Shown piece by piece: positions 17,772-26,743 of a stretch of DNA of 64,000 bases; position 1 is the stretch's first letter, and every line of letters begins with the position of its first letter. Below the pieces are notes generated by a model that had not been told where the DNA came from, made no database searches, and saw only the letters and a list, made by a program, of their open reading frames with translations. Origin of the DNA: Nitrospira sp. Its GTDB lineage: Bacteria; Nitrospirota; Nitrospiria; Nitrospirales; Nitrospiraceae. The DNA is taken from contig CP126121.1 of assembly GCA_030123625.1 (NCBI GenBank), positions 4,566,179-4,630,178 on the forward strand. The letters are read 5' to 3'. Position numbers and translations under genes: made by a program.

Positions 17772-18437
17772 ATGCGGACGAGATATTGGGTTTTCATCGG
17801 CACCACGCTGTGCTTTTCGCTTAGTCTCGTCGGATGTCAGACGATGGGAGGATCAACCGGCGCCGGCTTTTCCTACAAGAATATTCCGGTGGCGGATGGG
17901 AGTGCAGTCGCAGGCGAGGGCAACAAGGTCCTGTTCAAAGGCAATCCCCTGGCCCTCACAGGCAATGGAGTGAAAGTCGGCGACATGCTGCGCGACGTGA
18001 AGGTGGCGCAGAATGACTTATCCCTCGTGAACATCGCGCAGACCAAAGGCGCGGGAAAAGTGCGCATCATCAGTGTGGTTCCCTCCCTGGATACCCCTGT
18101 GTGCGAGCAACAGACCCATCATCTGAGCGAGCGGAGTAAGGGCCTCGATAAGATGATTGAACTCATCACCGTGAGCGTCGATACGCCCTTCGCCCAGAAA
18201 CGGTTTGCCGAAGAAGCCAACATCGCCAATATCACCTTCTTATCCGACTATCGGGGAGCCGAATTCGGGAAGACCCATGGTCTCTTCTTGGAGGGTCCGA
18301 ACATTTTGACGAGAGCGGTCATGGTCGTCGATAAGACGAACACCATTCGCTATCTCCAAATCACTCCGGAGCTCTCTCAACTGCCGGATATGGAAGAAGC
18401 CTTACAATTTGCTCGTCGATTGATCACGGAAAGCTGA
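17772..18437 (+). CDS. tpx: Lipid-anchored thiol peroxidase lacking the resolving cysteine
   Basis: Peroxiredoxin of the Tpx type, 221 residues from the ATG at 17772. This start is fixed by AGAAAGGAGC upstream; an earlier ATG at 17721 lacks one. A signal peptide ends in LSLVGC, a lipobox, so Cys22 is probably acylated and the enzyme membrane-bound in the periplasm, unlike the usual cytoplasmic Tpx. The peroxidatic Cys111 is present in VPSLDTPVCEQQT. In E. coli Tpx the resolving Cys lies in the segment FAQSRFC; here the matching FAQKRFA has Ala146, and the mature chain has no other Cys. It should therefore act as a one-cysteine enzyme needing an external thiol. It follows the hydrolase by 51 bases. 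Confidence 0.9.
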   Translation: MRTRYWVFIGTTLCFSLSLVGCQTMGGSTGAGFSYKNIPVADGSAVAGEGNKVLFKGNPLALTGNGVKVGDMLRDVKVAQNDLSLVNIAQTKGAGKVRIISVVPSLDTPVCEQQTHHLSERSKGLDKMIELITVSVDTPFAQKRFAEEANIANITFLSDYRGAEFGKTHGLFLEGPNILTRAVMVVDKTNTIRYLQITPELSQLPDMEEALQFARRLITES

Positions 18438-18448
18438 GCGGGAAAAAC

Positions 18449-18526
18449 GTTGAGGCTGAGGTCAAGGTTACGGTCAAGGCATTCATTTTTCTCGTAAACC
18501 TCAACCTCGGCCTTAACCTGAACCTT
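18449..18526. repeat. Imperfect inverted repeat of GAGGTCAAGG-type units
   Basis: Between tpx and sthA lies a purine-rich arm (for example GAGGCTGAGGTCAAGG) followed by a pyrimidine-rich arm (for example CTCAACCTCGGCCTTAACC) that pairs with it imperfectly. Each arm is itself built of short repeats of the type AGGTYRAGG. A related element lies at 35226-35289. It could fold as a long imperfect hairpin in the mRNA and looks like a dispersed intergenic repeat. Confidence 0.5.
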
Positions 18527-18541
18527 CTGGCTAACGTAGTG

Positions 18542-19945
18542 ATGGCTCATTACGATTTACTGGTCATCGGCACGGGACCCGCCGGCCAAAAGGCAGCGGT
18601 ACAGGCGGCCAAGCTTAGTAAGAAGGTCGGAATCATTGAGCGAAAGACGGTCGTCGGTGGAGTCTGCATCAATACGGGGACTATTCCCAGCAAATCCCTC
18701 CGCGAAGCGGTGCTCTATCTCTCCGGATTTCGTCAACGCAACATCTATGGGGGAGAGTACCGCTTAAAGAAGAAGATCGCGATCGAAGACCTGGTCTTCC
18801 GCACGAACCACGTCATCAAGCACGAGATCCAGACCGTACAGAATCAGATGGCCCGGAATCAAGTTGATATGTTTTTCGGTTCAGCCGACTTTCTCGATCC
18901 ACATCGTCTGCGTGTTCAAGGGGATCATGGAGCGATGGAACTGACGGCGGACTTCATCGTGATCGCCGTGGGGACGGAACCTGCCAGGCCCCCAGACATC
19001 CCGTTCGACGACAAAACCATCATCGATACGGACGGTCTCCTGACTCTGAAGCACATTCCGGGTTCTATTGTGATCGTCGGAGGCGGTGTGATTGGCACGG
19101 AGTACGCCTCGATTCTCGCCGCCTTGGGAATCCCCGTTACCCTCATCGATAAACGGCCGCGGCTGTTGGAGTTCGTCGACGTTGAGATCATAGAAACGCT
19201 CCAACAACGCATGAAAGATTTGGGAGTGACGCTGTATCACGATGAAGAAGTTCTCGCGATCAAAAAAGAATGGAACAAATCCATCCATGTGTCCCTTCGC
19301 CACAACCGTCCGATTCGAACCTCGACACTCATGTATGCGATCGGGCGCGTCGGCGCGACACAATCGCTGAATCTCCAAACAGTCGGCTTACAACCAGATA
19401 GCCGCGGCCGTCTGACCGTCAATGAACACTTCCAAACGGCGATTCCTCACATCTATGCGGTCGGCGACGTCGTCGGCTTTCCAGCCCTCGCCTCGACGTC
19501 AATGCAACAGGGCCGCCACGCCGCCTGCCATGCCTTCGGCTATCCCGACCGTACCGATACGTCGCTCCTTCCCTACGGTATTTATGCCATTCCAGAAATC
19601 TCCATGGTGGGTCGGAATGAGGATGAACTCAGACAGGCAGAGGTTCCCTATGGCATCGGTATCGCCCGTTACAAAGAAATCGCCCGAGGACAACTGATCG
19701 GCGATGAAACCGGCATGTTGAAGCTACTGTTTCATCGACACACCAGGCATCTGTTGGGCGTTCATGTCATCGGTGAGGGAGCCACGGAACTGATTCACAT
19801 CGGCCAGGCGGTCATGGCCTTTCACGGCAAGATCGATTATTTTATCGATACGGTCTTCAACTACCCGACGCTGGCGGAATGTTACAAGGTCGCCGCTCTC
19901 GACGGCATGAATCGGATGCCGAGGCCTTGGATTCCGTACATATAA
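18542..19945 (+). CDS. sthA: Soluble pyridine nucleotide transhydrogenase (Si-specific)
   Basis: FAD-dependent NAD(P) transhydrogenase, 467 residues from the ATG at 18542, with a GTG immediately before. An FAD-binding GTGPAG motif opens the protein and an NAD-binding GGGVIGTEYAS lies near residue 180. The redox-disulfide region reads GGVCINTGTIPSK: only Cys42 remains, and the second Cys of dihydrolipoamide dehydrogenases is Thr47. This loss distinguishes soluble transhydrogenase from lipoamide dehydrogenase. A C-terminal dimerisation domain carries HVIGEGATELIHIGQ. In the cytoplasm it exchanges reducing equivalents between NADPH and NADH, which would help balance cofactors beside the carboxylating enzymes nearby. 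An inverted repeat occupies the space before it. Confidence 0.93.
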   Translation: MAHYDLLVIGTGPAGQKAAVQAAKLSKKVGIIERKTVVGGVCINTGTIPSKSLREAVLYLSGFRQRNIYGGEYRLKKKIAIEDLVFRTNHVIKHEIQTVQNQMARNQVDMFFGSADFLDPHRLRVQGDHGAMELTADFIVIAVGTEPARPPDIPFDDKTIIDTDGLLTLKHIPGSIVIVGGGVIGTEYASILAALGIPVTLIDKRPRLLEFVDVEIIETLQQRMKDLGVTLYHDEEVLAIKKEWNKSIHVSLRHNRPIRTSTLMYAIGRVGATQSLNLQTVGLQPDSRGRLTVNEHFQTAIPHIYAVGDVVGFPALASTSMQQGRHAACHAFGYPDRTDTSLLPYGIYAIPEISMVGRNEDELRQAEVPYGIGIARYKEIARGQLIGDETGMLKLLFHRHTRHLLGVHVIGEGATELIHIGQAVMAFHGKIDYFIDTVFNYPTLAECYKVAALDGMNRMPRPWIPYI

Positions 19946-19979
19946 CTCCGCACATATAACATTGGGACACATGGCGGCA

Positions 19980-20039
19980 AGTTTTGAGTGGTGCGTGTTG
20001 AATTTTGAAGCTCTCACTCGACACGAAACACTCAAAACT
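19980..20039. repeat. Long imperfect inverted repeat before the TenA-like gene
   Basis: AGTTTTGAGTG at 19980-19990 pairs exactly with CACTCAAAACT at 20029-20039, and further bases inside (GCGTGTTGA against TCGACACG) extend the stem imperfectly. It sits between sthA and the next gene. No U-run follows, so a processed-RNA or repeat element is as likely as a terminator. Confidence 0.45.
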
Positions 20040-20064
20040 GACAACTTCTTGAAACGGAGGTACC

Positions 20065-20733
20065 ATGTCATTCTCACACCACCTTCGCAAGCTCGCCGCA
20101 TCGATCTGGAACGCCCAACTCAGTCATCCCTTCGTCGTGGCTCTCGGCAACGGCACACTGCCTGAACATAAATTCAAGTATTACATTCTGCAGGACGCGC
20201 GGTTTCTCGGCGACCTGGCGCGTGTGTTGTCTGCCGGCGCCCTGAAAGCCCCAGATTCGGAATCGGCCTTGCGGTTCAATAAGCTTGCAGAGGAGACGAT
20301 CGTTGTCGAGCGGAGCCTGCATGAGAGCTATGGAAAGAAATGGGCGCTCACGGCCAAACAGATGACATCCGTCCCGATGGCGCCGACAAACTATGCGTAC
20401 ACCAGACACATGCTGGCAGTGGCAGGTTCAGGCACTGCGGCAGAGATCACCGTCGTCACCCTTCCTTGCGCCTGGGTCTACTGTGTCGTCGGACAACACT
20501 TGTTGCGAAAAGGGCCGCCTGCTAAAAATCATCCCTACCGCGATTGGCTGATGCTGTATGCGTCGCCGGAGTTTGCCGAAGTGCAGTTGTGGATGCGAAA
20601 AAAAATTGATCAATGGGCCAAGACCGCCGGCAGAGAAGAAAAACGGCGGATGGAAGAATCCTTCATCATCAGCTCACGGTACGAGTGGATGTTCTGGGAC
20701 ATGGCGTGGAAGGAAGAGAAGTGGCCGGTGTGA
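20065..20733 (+). CDS. TenA-family protein (thiaminase II / heme-oxygenase-like fold)
   Basis: 222 residues, all-helical, with an excellent ribosome site (CGGAGG) before the ATG. Residues expected in TenA enzymes are present: Asp44 in YYILQDARFL, Tyr110 and Tyr112 in TNYAYTRH, Cys135 in TLPCAWVY and Glu207 in SSRYEWMFWD. In known members Cys135 is the nucleophile that hydrolyses aminopyrimidine products in thiamine salvage. The set is complete, so catalytic activity on a thiamine-breakdown product is likely. No thiamine genes or THI-box riboswitch are visible nearby. PqqC-like relatives of the same fold are a less likely alternative because they lack this Cys/Tyr set. Confidence 0.85.
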   Translation: MSFSHHLRKLAASIWNAQLSHPFVVALGNGTLPEHKFKYYILQDARFLGDLARVLSAGALKAPDSESALRFNKLAEETIVVERSLHESYGKKWALTAKQMTSVPMAPTNYAYTRHMLAVAGSGTAAEITVVTLPCAWVYCVVGQHLLRKGPPAKNHPYRDWLMLYASPEFAEVQLWMRKKIDQWAKTAGREEKRRMEESFIISSRYEWMFWDMAWKEEKWPV

Positions 20734-20918
20734 GTCGACGGGCCCCGTTATCGTACAGTTCCTTCTGCACTCAGGTCATCCATTCTTCTGCAGTTCTCAA
20801 CACATGTGCCGAAGCGGTGACGCACACGACATGGCTCCTGTTGATTCCGCAACGCCCGCTTAATGTAGCAAGGCGACCAGTTGCCGCGAGCTGTATAAGG
20901 TTAAAAGGCCGACCTAAG

Positions 20919-21314
20919 TTACAGCCGACGGAAGGTGGCGAGCTTAGCAGTCCCCTGATCCAACGTGACCGTGGTCTCACAGCCCGCGTTGCGATTCTTG
21001 ATGCCGATCAGGCAATCCGCAAAATCGGCCTGTGAGGAGCGGTAGTCGGCGACAGCTGCCCACACCGACGGCTTGTCTTCGATGACGAACTGCTTGGTGG
21101 CAAGGAGTCGATCCAACACATCGACGAGTGCAGTTTTGGGAAAACCGTAACTATAGCTGAGCACCCAGACACACTCGCAGAGAACGATGTGATTGAGGAA
21201 CAGAGATTCATCCTGATCTTTTGCGGCCGCAAAGCACCGTTGCACCCGGCGAGTTTGGTCGGGGTCATCCTGCGTGAGGAACCGTACGAGCACATTCGTG
21301 TCAATCGCAATCAT
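20919..21314 (-). CDS. PIN-domain ribonuclease toxin (VapC-like)
   Basis: 131 residues with the PIN acidic set: Asp5 in MIAIDTNVLVR, Glu47 in LCECVW, Asp97 and Asp100 in ADFADCLIG, and Asp119 in TLDQG. These coordinate metal for endoribonuclease activity, which in VapC toxins cleaves tRNA or rRNA. The start codon shares one base with the stop of the upstream antitoxin gene (TGATG), the usual tight coupling of type II toxin-antitoxin pairs. The acidic residues are intact, so the toxin should be active. The cellular target cannot be inferred. Confidence 0.9.
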   Translation of the reverse strand: MIAIDTNVLVRFLTQDDPDQTRRVQRCFAAAKDQDESLFLNHIVLCECVWVLSYSYGFPKTALVDVLDRLLATKQFVIEDKPSVWAAVADYRSSQADFADCLIGIKNRNAGCETTVTLDQGTAKLATFRRL

Positions 21315-21556
21315 CAGGTGTGTCGGGTAGCTCCTTTCACAACCCCTCGCTGCATCTCTTCAAGCGAGAGCGCCTTTTTACCCTTTTGTCGCAAGAGACC
21401 TGCGAGATCCATCACATCGCTGGTGGCGGGGCGCAGGGTCACACGCCCGTCGGGCTCGATGACAAAATCAAGTTGGTCTCCGGCGTGGAGGCCGAGATGG
21501 TCTCGGATCGGTTTGGGGATGGTCGTTTGGCCCTTGCTGGTCAGCGTGACAATCAT
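21314..21556 (-). CDS. AbrB/MazE-type antitoxin
   Basis: 80 residues from the ATG at 21556, preceded by AAGAAAGGAA. An upstream in-frame extension to 21736 runs into the end of tex and is not credible. The N-terminal swapped-hairpin DNA-binding domain is clear: VTLTSKGQTTIPKPIRDHLG, then GDQLDFVIEPDGRVTLRP. The C-terminal part (DLAGLLRQKGKKALSLEEM) is the expected flexible arm that wraps and inhibits the PIN toxin. It would repress its own promoter together with the toxin; an inverted repeat around the -10 box fits this. Confidence 0.9.
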   Translation of the reverse strand: MIVTLTSKGQTTIPKPIRDHLGLHAGDQLDFVIEPDGRVTLRPATSDVMDLAGLLRQKGKKALSLEEMQRGVVKGATRHT

Positions 21557-21558
21557 AA

Positions 21559-21615
21559 CAATTCCTTTCTTCCATCCGGAAGTATTACTGTATCGTAAGG
21601 AATTGCTGCCGTCAA
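21559..21615 (-). promoter_or_regulatory. Promoter and candidate operator of the toxin-antitoxin operon
   Basis: On the minus strand a -35 box TTGACG (21615-21610) and a -10 box TACAGT (21592-21587) are separated by exactly 17 bases. A perfect 9-bp inverted repeat, CAATTCCTT at 21559-21567 and AAGGAATTG at 21597-21605, flanks the -10 box; one arm covers the spacer and the other lies by the ribosome site. This is where an autorepressing antitoxin would bind. The boxes are by eye; repression is inference. Confidence 0.55.
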
Positions 21616-21647
21616 TGCTGACGTACAATATAAAGAGCCGATATTCG

Positions 21648-24044
21648 CTATAATTTCTGCCTGGCCTTTGCCAAGGCCAGCGCCATAGCACCGATTGGCT
21701 GAGGTGTTCCCGTCTTACCGGATGCCGACGACCCACGACCAGGCGGGTTACGTGTCACTTGGTTTCCAGGCTGCGCCGAAACAGATGGACGACTCGCCGT
21801 ATCCTCGAGACGCATGGTCAATGCAATACGCTGGCGCTTCAGATCGACATCGATCACCTTCACCTTGACGACCTGTCCTGGCTTGACGATCTCGTGTGGA
21901 TCTTTAACAAATTTATTGGCCAGTGCCGACACGTGGACGAGCCCGTCCTGATGCACCCCAATGTCGACGAAGGCCCCGAACGCCGCCACATTCGTCACGA
22001 CTCCCTCCAACACCATGCCGGTCTGTAAATCACTCAGGGACTCGACCCCCTCGCGGAAGGTCGCCGTCTTGAATTCAGGACGAGGATCGCGACCTGGTTT
22101 TTCCAGCTCGGCAAAAATGTCCCGCACCGTCGGTAACCCAAACTTCTCATCGGTAAAGTCAGTCTGCAACAACCCTTTCAAGACCGTCGGCTGACGCATC
22201 ACCTCAGCAATTCCCGTTCCTAATCGTGTCAGAATACGCTCAACCACCGGATAGGCCTCTGGATGCACGGCGGACCGATCTAAAGGATTGTCGCCGTCCG
22301 GGATGCGCAAAAAACCAGCCGCCTGCTCAAAGGTTTTTTCCCCAAGACGCGGCACATTGCGGATCGCAGCACGGTTTGGGAACGGTCCGTTCACATTTCG
22401 ATAGTCCACAATATTTCTGGCCAGCGCCTTATTGAGACCCGAGACTCGCTCCAACAACGGCACCGACGCCGTATTGACGTTCACACCGACAGCATTCACG
22501 CAATCTTCGACCGTGGCATCGAGCGACCGCGACAAGGCCCGCTGATCGACATCATGCTGATATTGCCCGACTCCGATGGCCTTCGGCTCAATCTTGACCA
22601 GCTCCGCCAGCGGGTCCTGCACCCGCCGAGCGATGGACACCGCACCTCGCAAGCTGACATCCAGCCCAGGAAATTCCGACGAAGCAAAGGCCGAAGCCGA
22701 GTACACCGACGCTCCTGCTTCACTGACCACTATTTTCGCCAGCTTATGGTCAGGTTTTTGAATCGCAATCAGTTTGATCACTTCTCCGGCCAACTTGTCT
22801 GTCTCCCGGCTCGCCGTCCCGTTGCCGATCGCAATCACTTCCACACGATGGTGAACGACCAGACGGACCAACGTTTCCAATGCCCCTTGCCAGTCGTTGC
22901 GTGGTTGGTGCGGGTAGATCGTCTCGGTTGCCAATAACTTCCCCGTTGCATCGACAACCGCGACTTTGCACCCGGTGCGAATGCCGGGATCCAAACCGAG
23001 GATGACCTTGGGCCCGGCCGGCGCCGCCAACAATAACTCATGGAGATTCCGTGCAAAAATCTTGATCGCCTCGGCCTCGGACGCTTCGCGCAACTGCACC
23101 AGCAGCTCAGTGCTGAGTTGCAGATGAATTTTGACACGCCATGCCCATTCGCATACACCGACCAACCATTTGTCCGCTGGCCGACCGCGATCTTCAATGC
23201 CGGCGTGCGCTGCGATCATCGAGACGCAGGGATGGGGGACGACCGCCTCAAGCTTTTCTCCCAAACTCAATTCCAACTTCAAGACCCCGAGCGCACGGCC
23301 TCTGAAAAGCGCAAGAGCGCGATGCGATGGAATGGCTTTGATCGGTTCCGCATAGGCGTAGTAATCCCGGAACTTCTCCTCTTCGGCCGTTTCCTTGTCC
23401 TTCATCACTGTCGAGGTCACGACTCCTTCGTTCCACAGCCTCGCCCGCAGCATGGCCAGCAAGTCGGCTGTTTCGGCGAACCGCTCCATCAGAATGTCAC
23501 GTGCCCCTTCCAGCGCGGTTTTGGCATCGGGCACATTGATTGCTTCCACTCCTTCGGCAGCCGGCACGACGCGAATGTACTTGAGCGCTTCTTGCTCGGG
23601 ATGCAGCGTCGGATTGGTCAACAACCCATCGGCCAACGGCTCCAATCCTGCCTCGCGCGCAATCTGTGCACGCGTGCGGCGCTTGGGCTTGAAGGGCAGG
23701 TACAGGTCTTCGACGGCCTGCTTGGTCGTCGCCGCTTCGATGCGCTCACGCAAGGCATCCGTGAGCTTCCCTTGTTCCTCAATCGAGGCCAACACGGCGG
23801 CACGCCGCTCTTCCAGCTCACGGAGATAGCCCAGTCGATCTTCCAGTGTGCGCAATTGCGTATCGTCCAAGTTGCCGGTTGCCTCTTTACGATAACGCGC
23901 GATGAACGGGACCGTGGCCCCTCCATCGAGCAGCGTCACGGCGGCACTTACTTGAAGCGCCCCGACACCGAGCTCCTTGGCAATGATCGGAACAATCTTG
24001 AGCTGTACCCCGTCCGTTGACGTCTGAGTCGTTTCCGTCATCAT
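21648..24044 (-). CDS. tex: Tex-family RNA-binding transcriptional accessory protein
   Basis: 798 residues, the usual Tex length. It shows the N-terminal helical region ([19 protein letters not shown] is a family hallmark), the YqgF/RNase H-like core ([20 protein letters not shown]), the helix-hairpin-helix region ([20 protein letters not shown]) and a C-terminal S1 RNA-binding domain ([20 protein letters not shown]). A Ser/Gly-rich linker and the common tail [12 protein letters not shown] end it. Tex binds RNA through the S1 domain and contributes to transcription and RNA turnover in the cytoplasm. It lies upstream of the toxin-antitoxin pair on the same strand, but that pair has its own promoter. 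Confidence 0.95.
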   Translation of the reverse strand: MMTETTQTSTDGVQLKIVPIIAKELGVGALQVSAAVTLLDGGATVPFIARYRKEATGNLDDTQLRTLEDRLGYLRELEERRAAVLASIEEQGKLTDALRERIEAATTKQAVEDLYLPFKPKRRTRAQIAREAGLEPLADGLLTNPTLHPEQEALKYIRVVPAAEGVEAINVPDAKTALEGARDILMERFAETADLLAMLRARLWNEGVVTSTVMKDKETAEEEKFRDYYAYAEPIKAIPSHRALALFRGRALGVLKLELSLGEKLEAVVPHPCVSMIAAHAGIEDRGRPADKWLVGVCEWAWRVKIHLQLSTELLVQLREASEAEAIKIFARNLHELLLAAPAGPKVILGLDPGIRTGCKVAVVDATGKLLATETIYPHQPRNDWQGALETLVRLVVHHRVEVIAIGNGTASRETDKLAGEVIKLIAIQKPDHKLAKIVVSEAGASVYSASAFASSEFPGLDVSLRGAVSIARRVQDPLAELVKIEPKAIGVGQYQHDVDQRALSRSLDATVEDCVNAVGVNVNTASVPLLERVSGLNKALARNIVDYRNVNGPFPNRAAIRNVPRLGEKTFEQAAGFLRIPDGDNPLDRSAVHPEAYPVVERILTRLGTGIAEVMRQPTVLKGLLQTDFTDEKFGLPTVRDIFAELEKPGRDPRPEFKTATFREGVESLSDLQTGMVLEGVVTNVAAFGAFVDIGVHQDGLVHVSALANKFVKDPHEIVKPGQVVKVKVIDVDLKRQRIALTMRLEDTASRPSVSAQPGNQVTRNPPGRGSSASGKTGTPQPIGAMALALAKARQKL

Positions 24045-24173
24045 CGGTATTAATCGCCTCTGTTTCCGAACGCGTTATGAGTCCGCGCTCTCTAAGAGTA
24101 GGAGGATCAGAAAACCATGTTGATTACATGATTGTCGAATTCAGGAAGGCATAACAAGCGATCAGTACATGAG

Positions 24174-24884
24174 TTAATGAGTAAGCGTTCCAAACGCGGC
24201 AAACAATCGCCCCGCAAGGTAATAGGTCCCTTGCGTGTCGCTCATGTGCTTGCGCCGCAGAAAGTCGTTCAGGACTCGCCCATCCGCAGTTTTGTGTGTG
24301 TCGGGATGCTTGAGATTCATCCGATATCGTTTAATCCCCGCTGAAACCGAACTGACGAATACCACAGTCCCATCGAAATCCACCTTCTCGACGACACCGA
24401 CGTGCGTAAGCGGGTCATTCGGTAATCCGTCCCGATTGAAATCCCACGTATTGTGAAAAAACACCAAATCGCCCGGATGGACGATGGGGCCATAGTGAAT
24501 CCGCCCATGTTGCACGACATGGGCAAAAATACGCCCGACGCCGTTGCCGCCATCCAGCTCTTCCAGCCCACCATACAAGTCAACACGTTGCGTGGCATAC
24601 ACGCCTCGGACAAAGCCGGAACAATCAGGAGCATAGCTTCGGCCGCCGACCTGAATGCGGGACTGTCCGACAAATCGCACGGCTGTTTTTGCCAGCGCGG
24701 TCTGCCTCGGGGCTTCCCTCGTCGTGGCACAGCAATGTGCTCCGCGTGCGCCCATAGTGAGAATCCCACTTCTCTCTTCTTGCACCAGTTGACGCCCTGT
24801 CGTGGCACACCCAGAGAGCACGATCGACATCAGCCAGATCAGAAAGCCGATCACGAACGAGTGACTGTGGCCGGTGGAATTCAT
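24174..24884 (-). CDS. NlpC/P60-family lipoprotein, predicted cell-wall peptidase
   Basis: 236 residues from the ATG at 24884; a longer in-frame start at 24986 would bury the signal peptide inside the fumC end. The signal peptide ends in the lipobox VLSGC (Cys26). The catalytic Cys88 lies in SYAPDCSGFVRGVY and a catalytic His161 in LTHVGVVEKVD, with the conserved HPGDLVFFH between them. This is the NlpC/P60 arrangement that cuts peptidoglycan stem peptides or related bonds. The presence of WDFNRDGLPNDPLTH just before the His resembles CHAP/NlpC proteins with a small acidic loop. Predicted location: outer or inner membrane face in the periplasm. It follows fumC by 53 bases. Confidence 0.87.
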   Translation of the reverse strand: MNSTGHSHSFVIGFLIWLMSIVLSGCATTGRQLVQEERSGILTMGARGAHCCATTREAPRQTALAKTAVRFVGQSRIQVGGRSYAPDCSGFVRGVYATQRVDLYGGLEELDGGNGVGRIFAHVVQHGRIHYGPIVHPGDLVFFHNTWDFNRDGLPNDPLTHVGVVEKVDFDGTVVFVSSVSAGIKRYRMNLKHPDTHKTADGRVLNDFLRRKHMSDTQGTYYLAGRLFAAFGTLTH

Positions 24885-24937
24885 ATGCTCCAGTATACAG
24901 ACCACCTGCCGCAAGGCAACACCTGTTTGCCGTCCGG

Positions 24938-26374
24938 CTACCCTCCCGCACTCCCCACCGGCCCGCCCGGTTCCGTCATGCGCCATGGGTCGAGGAGTTC
25001 GGCGAGGCGCCTGTCGGGTAAGACTTTTTGTTCTTTAGCGACCTGCCTCACCGTCTTTCCGGATTTATACGCTTCCTTGGCCAATTTTGCAGCCGCTTCG
25101 TAGCCGATCTCCGGCGCAAGAGCGGTACACATTGCAAGGCTCTCCTCGATGAGGCTCTGACAACGTTCTTCGTTCGCGTTGATGCCTTCAATGCACTTGG
25201 CCGAGAAATTGTTGGAGGCCGTTGCAAGAAGTTCAATGGATTGCAACAGGTTGTACGCCATGACCGGCATCATCACGATGAGCTCAAAATTCGCCGCCTG
25301 GCCCCCGACAGTTACCGTGACATCGTTCCCGATTACCTGCGCACAGACCATCGTCACGGATTCGGCGATCACGGGATTGACTTTGCCCGGCATGATCGAC
25401 GAACCAGGCTGCGTCTCGGGCACATTGATTTCGCCGAGTCCGCAGCGCGGCCCGGACCCCAGCCAGCGAATATCATTGGCGATTTTCATGAGACTCACGG
25501 CCAGTGTTCGTAGATACCCGCTCGCTTCAACCAGTGAATCCTGCGCCGACTGCGCCTCGAAATGATTCTTGGCTTCTTTGAACGAGCAGCCGGTTTCCTT
25601 GGAAATGATTGCCATGACTTTGGAAGAAAATTTCGGATGGCAGTTCAGGCCTGTGCCGACGGCCGTTCCGCCCAAGGCGACTTCACTCAAGGCCTCCTGT
25701 GCCTGCTCGACCCGCTGGATACCGAGTTCGATTTGCCTGGCATAGCCACCGAATTCCTGGCCAAGCCGAACCGGCGTGGCATCTTGTAGATGCGTCCTCC
25801 CAATTTTCACGACCGTATCGAACTCCTTGGCCTTGCCCTTCAATGCCTTGTGCAATCGAGTCAACGCCGGCAACAGCTGCTGCTGCATCATCTCTGACGC
25901 AGCGATGTGAATAGCGGTCGGAATCACATCGTTGCTCGATTGGCCGAGATTCACATGGTCGTTCGGATGCACCAGCTTGCTGCCACGCGCACCGCCCAAC
26001 AACTCAGTCGCACGGTTGGAGATGACCTCATTGGTGTTCATATTGGTGGACGTCCCGGATCCTGTCTGAAAAATATCGACCGGGAACTCTGCATCCAGTT
26101 TGCCATCGATCACTTCACTCGCCGCCTGCTTGATGGCATCCGCGGACTTTTTGTCCAACAAACCAAGGGACTTATTCGCAGTAGCGGCGGCCCGCTTGAT
26201 CATCCCCATAGCCCGAATAACGGCCCGAGGCATACGCAGCGAGCTGATCGGGAAATTCTCGATCGCCCGGGCTGTCTGTACTCCGTAATAGGCCTCAAGA
26301 GGAACAGCCAGTTCCCCCATCGTATCTCGTTCAATTCGGGTCGGTGTCGGGGGCTTGTTCTGATCCTTTTTCAT
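24938..26374 (-). CDS. fumC: Class II fumarate hydratase
   Basis: 478 residues from the ATG at 26374; an in-frame start ten codons upstream is possible. It is the iron-independent fumarase of the fumarase/aspartase superfamily. Signature segments are present: TGSGTSTNMNTNEVISNRA, HPNDHVNLGQSSNDVIPTA, GRTHLQDATPVRLGQEFGG and the catalytic loop GSSIMPGKVNP. Aspartase differs in the substrate loop, and the TGSGTS and HPNDHVN forms fit fumarase. It interconverts fumarate and malate in the cytoplasm, working in either direction of the TCA cycle, and pairs logically with the malic enzyme and pyruvate carboxylase in this window. Confidence 0.94.
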   Translation of the reverse strand: MKKDQNKPPTPTRIERDTMGELAVPLEAYYGVQTARAIENFPISSLRMPRAVIRAMGMIKRAAATANKSLGLLDKKSADAIKQAASEVIDGKLDAEFPVDIFQTGSGTSTNMNTNEVISNRATELLGGARGSKLVHPNDHVNLGQSSNDVIPTAIHIAASEMMQQQLLPALTRLHKALKGKAKEFDTVVKIGRTHLQDATPVRLGQEFGGYARQIELGIQRVEQAQEALSEVALGGTAVGTGLNCHPKFSSKVMAIISKETGCSFKEAKNHFEAQSAQDSLVEASGYLRTLAVSLMKIANDIRWLGSGPRCGLGEINVPETQPGSSIMPGKVNPVIAESVTMVCAQVIGNDVTVTVGGQAANFELIVMMPVMAYNLLQSIELLATASNNFSAKCIEGINANEERCQSLIEESLAMCTALAPEIGYEAAAKLAKEAYKSGKTVRQVAKEQKVLPDRRLAELLDPWRMTEPGGPVGSAGG

Positions 26375-26634
26375 GCACAGTGCTCCATGTGTAAGAGGTC
26401 TCAATTCCCTGCGGGCGTCATGATAAACTCAGCTCGGCGACTTTCACAAGAGCACGTCTTAGGACTCTTTCACATGCCATGGTTGAGGCCTCTGTCGGTT
26501 AGACGGGCGAAGACACACACCGAGACATATCGCGGTTTTCGTCTCCATGGCGGAGATGGTGAGCGATGTGTGTGCAATACAACTACACGAGGGGATCTGG
26601 AAATTGGGATGCAGGATCGTGTATCGATAAATAG
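26375..26634. other. Upstream region of fumC, no gene seen
   Basis: About 260 bases between the fumC start and the terminator at 26635. It should contain the fumC promoter; no convincing box pair, gene or repeat was identified. Confidence 0.4.
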
Positions 26635-26663
26635 AAGGCCCGCCTGGTCAGGCGGGCCTTTTC
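26635..26663. terminator. Intrinsic terminator, 11-bp GC-rich stem
   Basis: AAGGCCCGCCT and AGGCGGGCCTT form a perfect stem with a GGTC loop, followed by TTC on the plus strand and preceded by A/T-rich sequence, so it could work in both directions. The natural user is the small membrane-protein gene on the minus strand, whose stop is at 26744. Confidence 0.7.
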
Positions 26664-26743
26664 GATAACCGGCGAATCAAACGGTCTGTCAGATATCTTG
26701 TCTTATCTCGGTATAAAAGTCAGAGTGAAACTCCTCATTCCGA

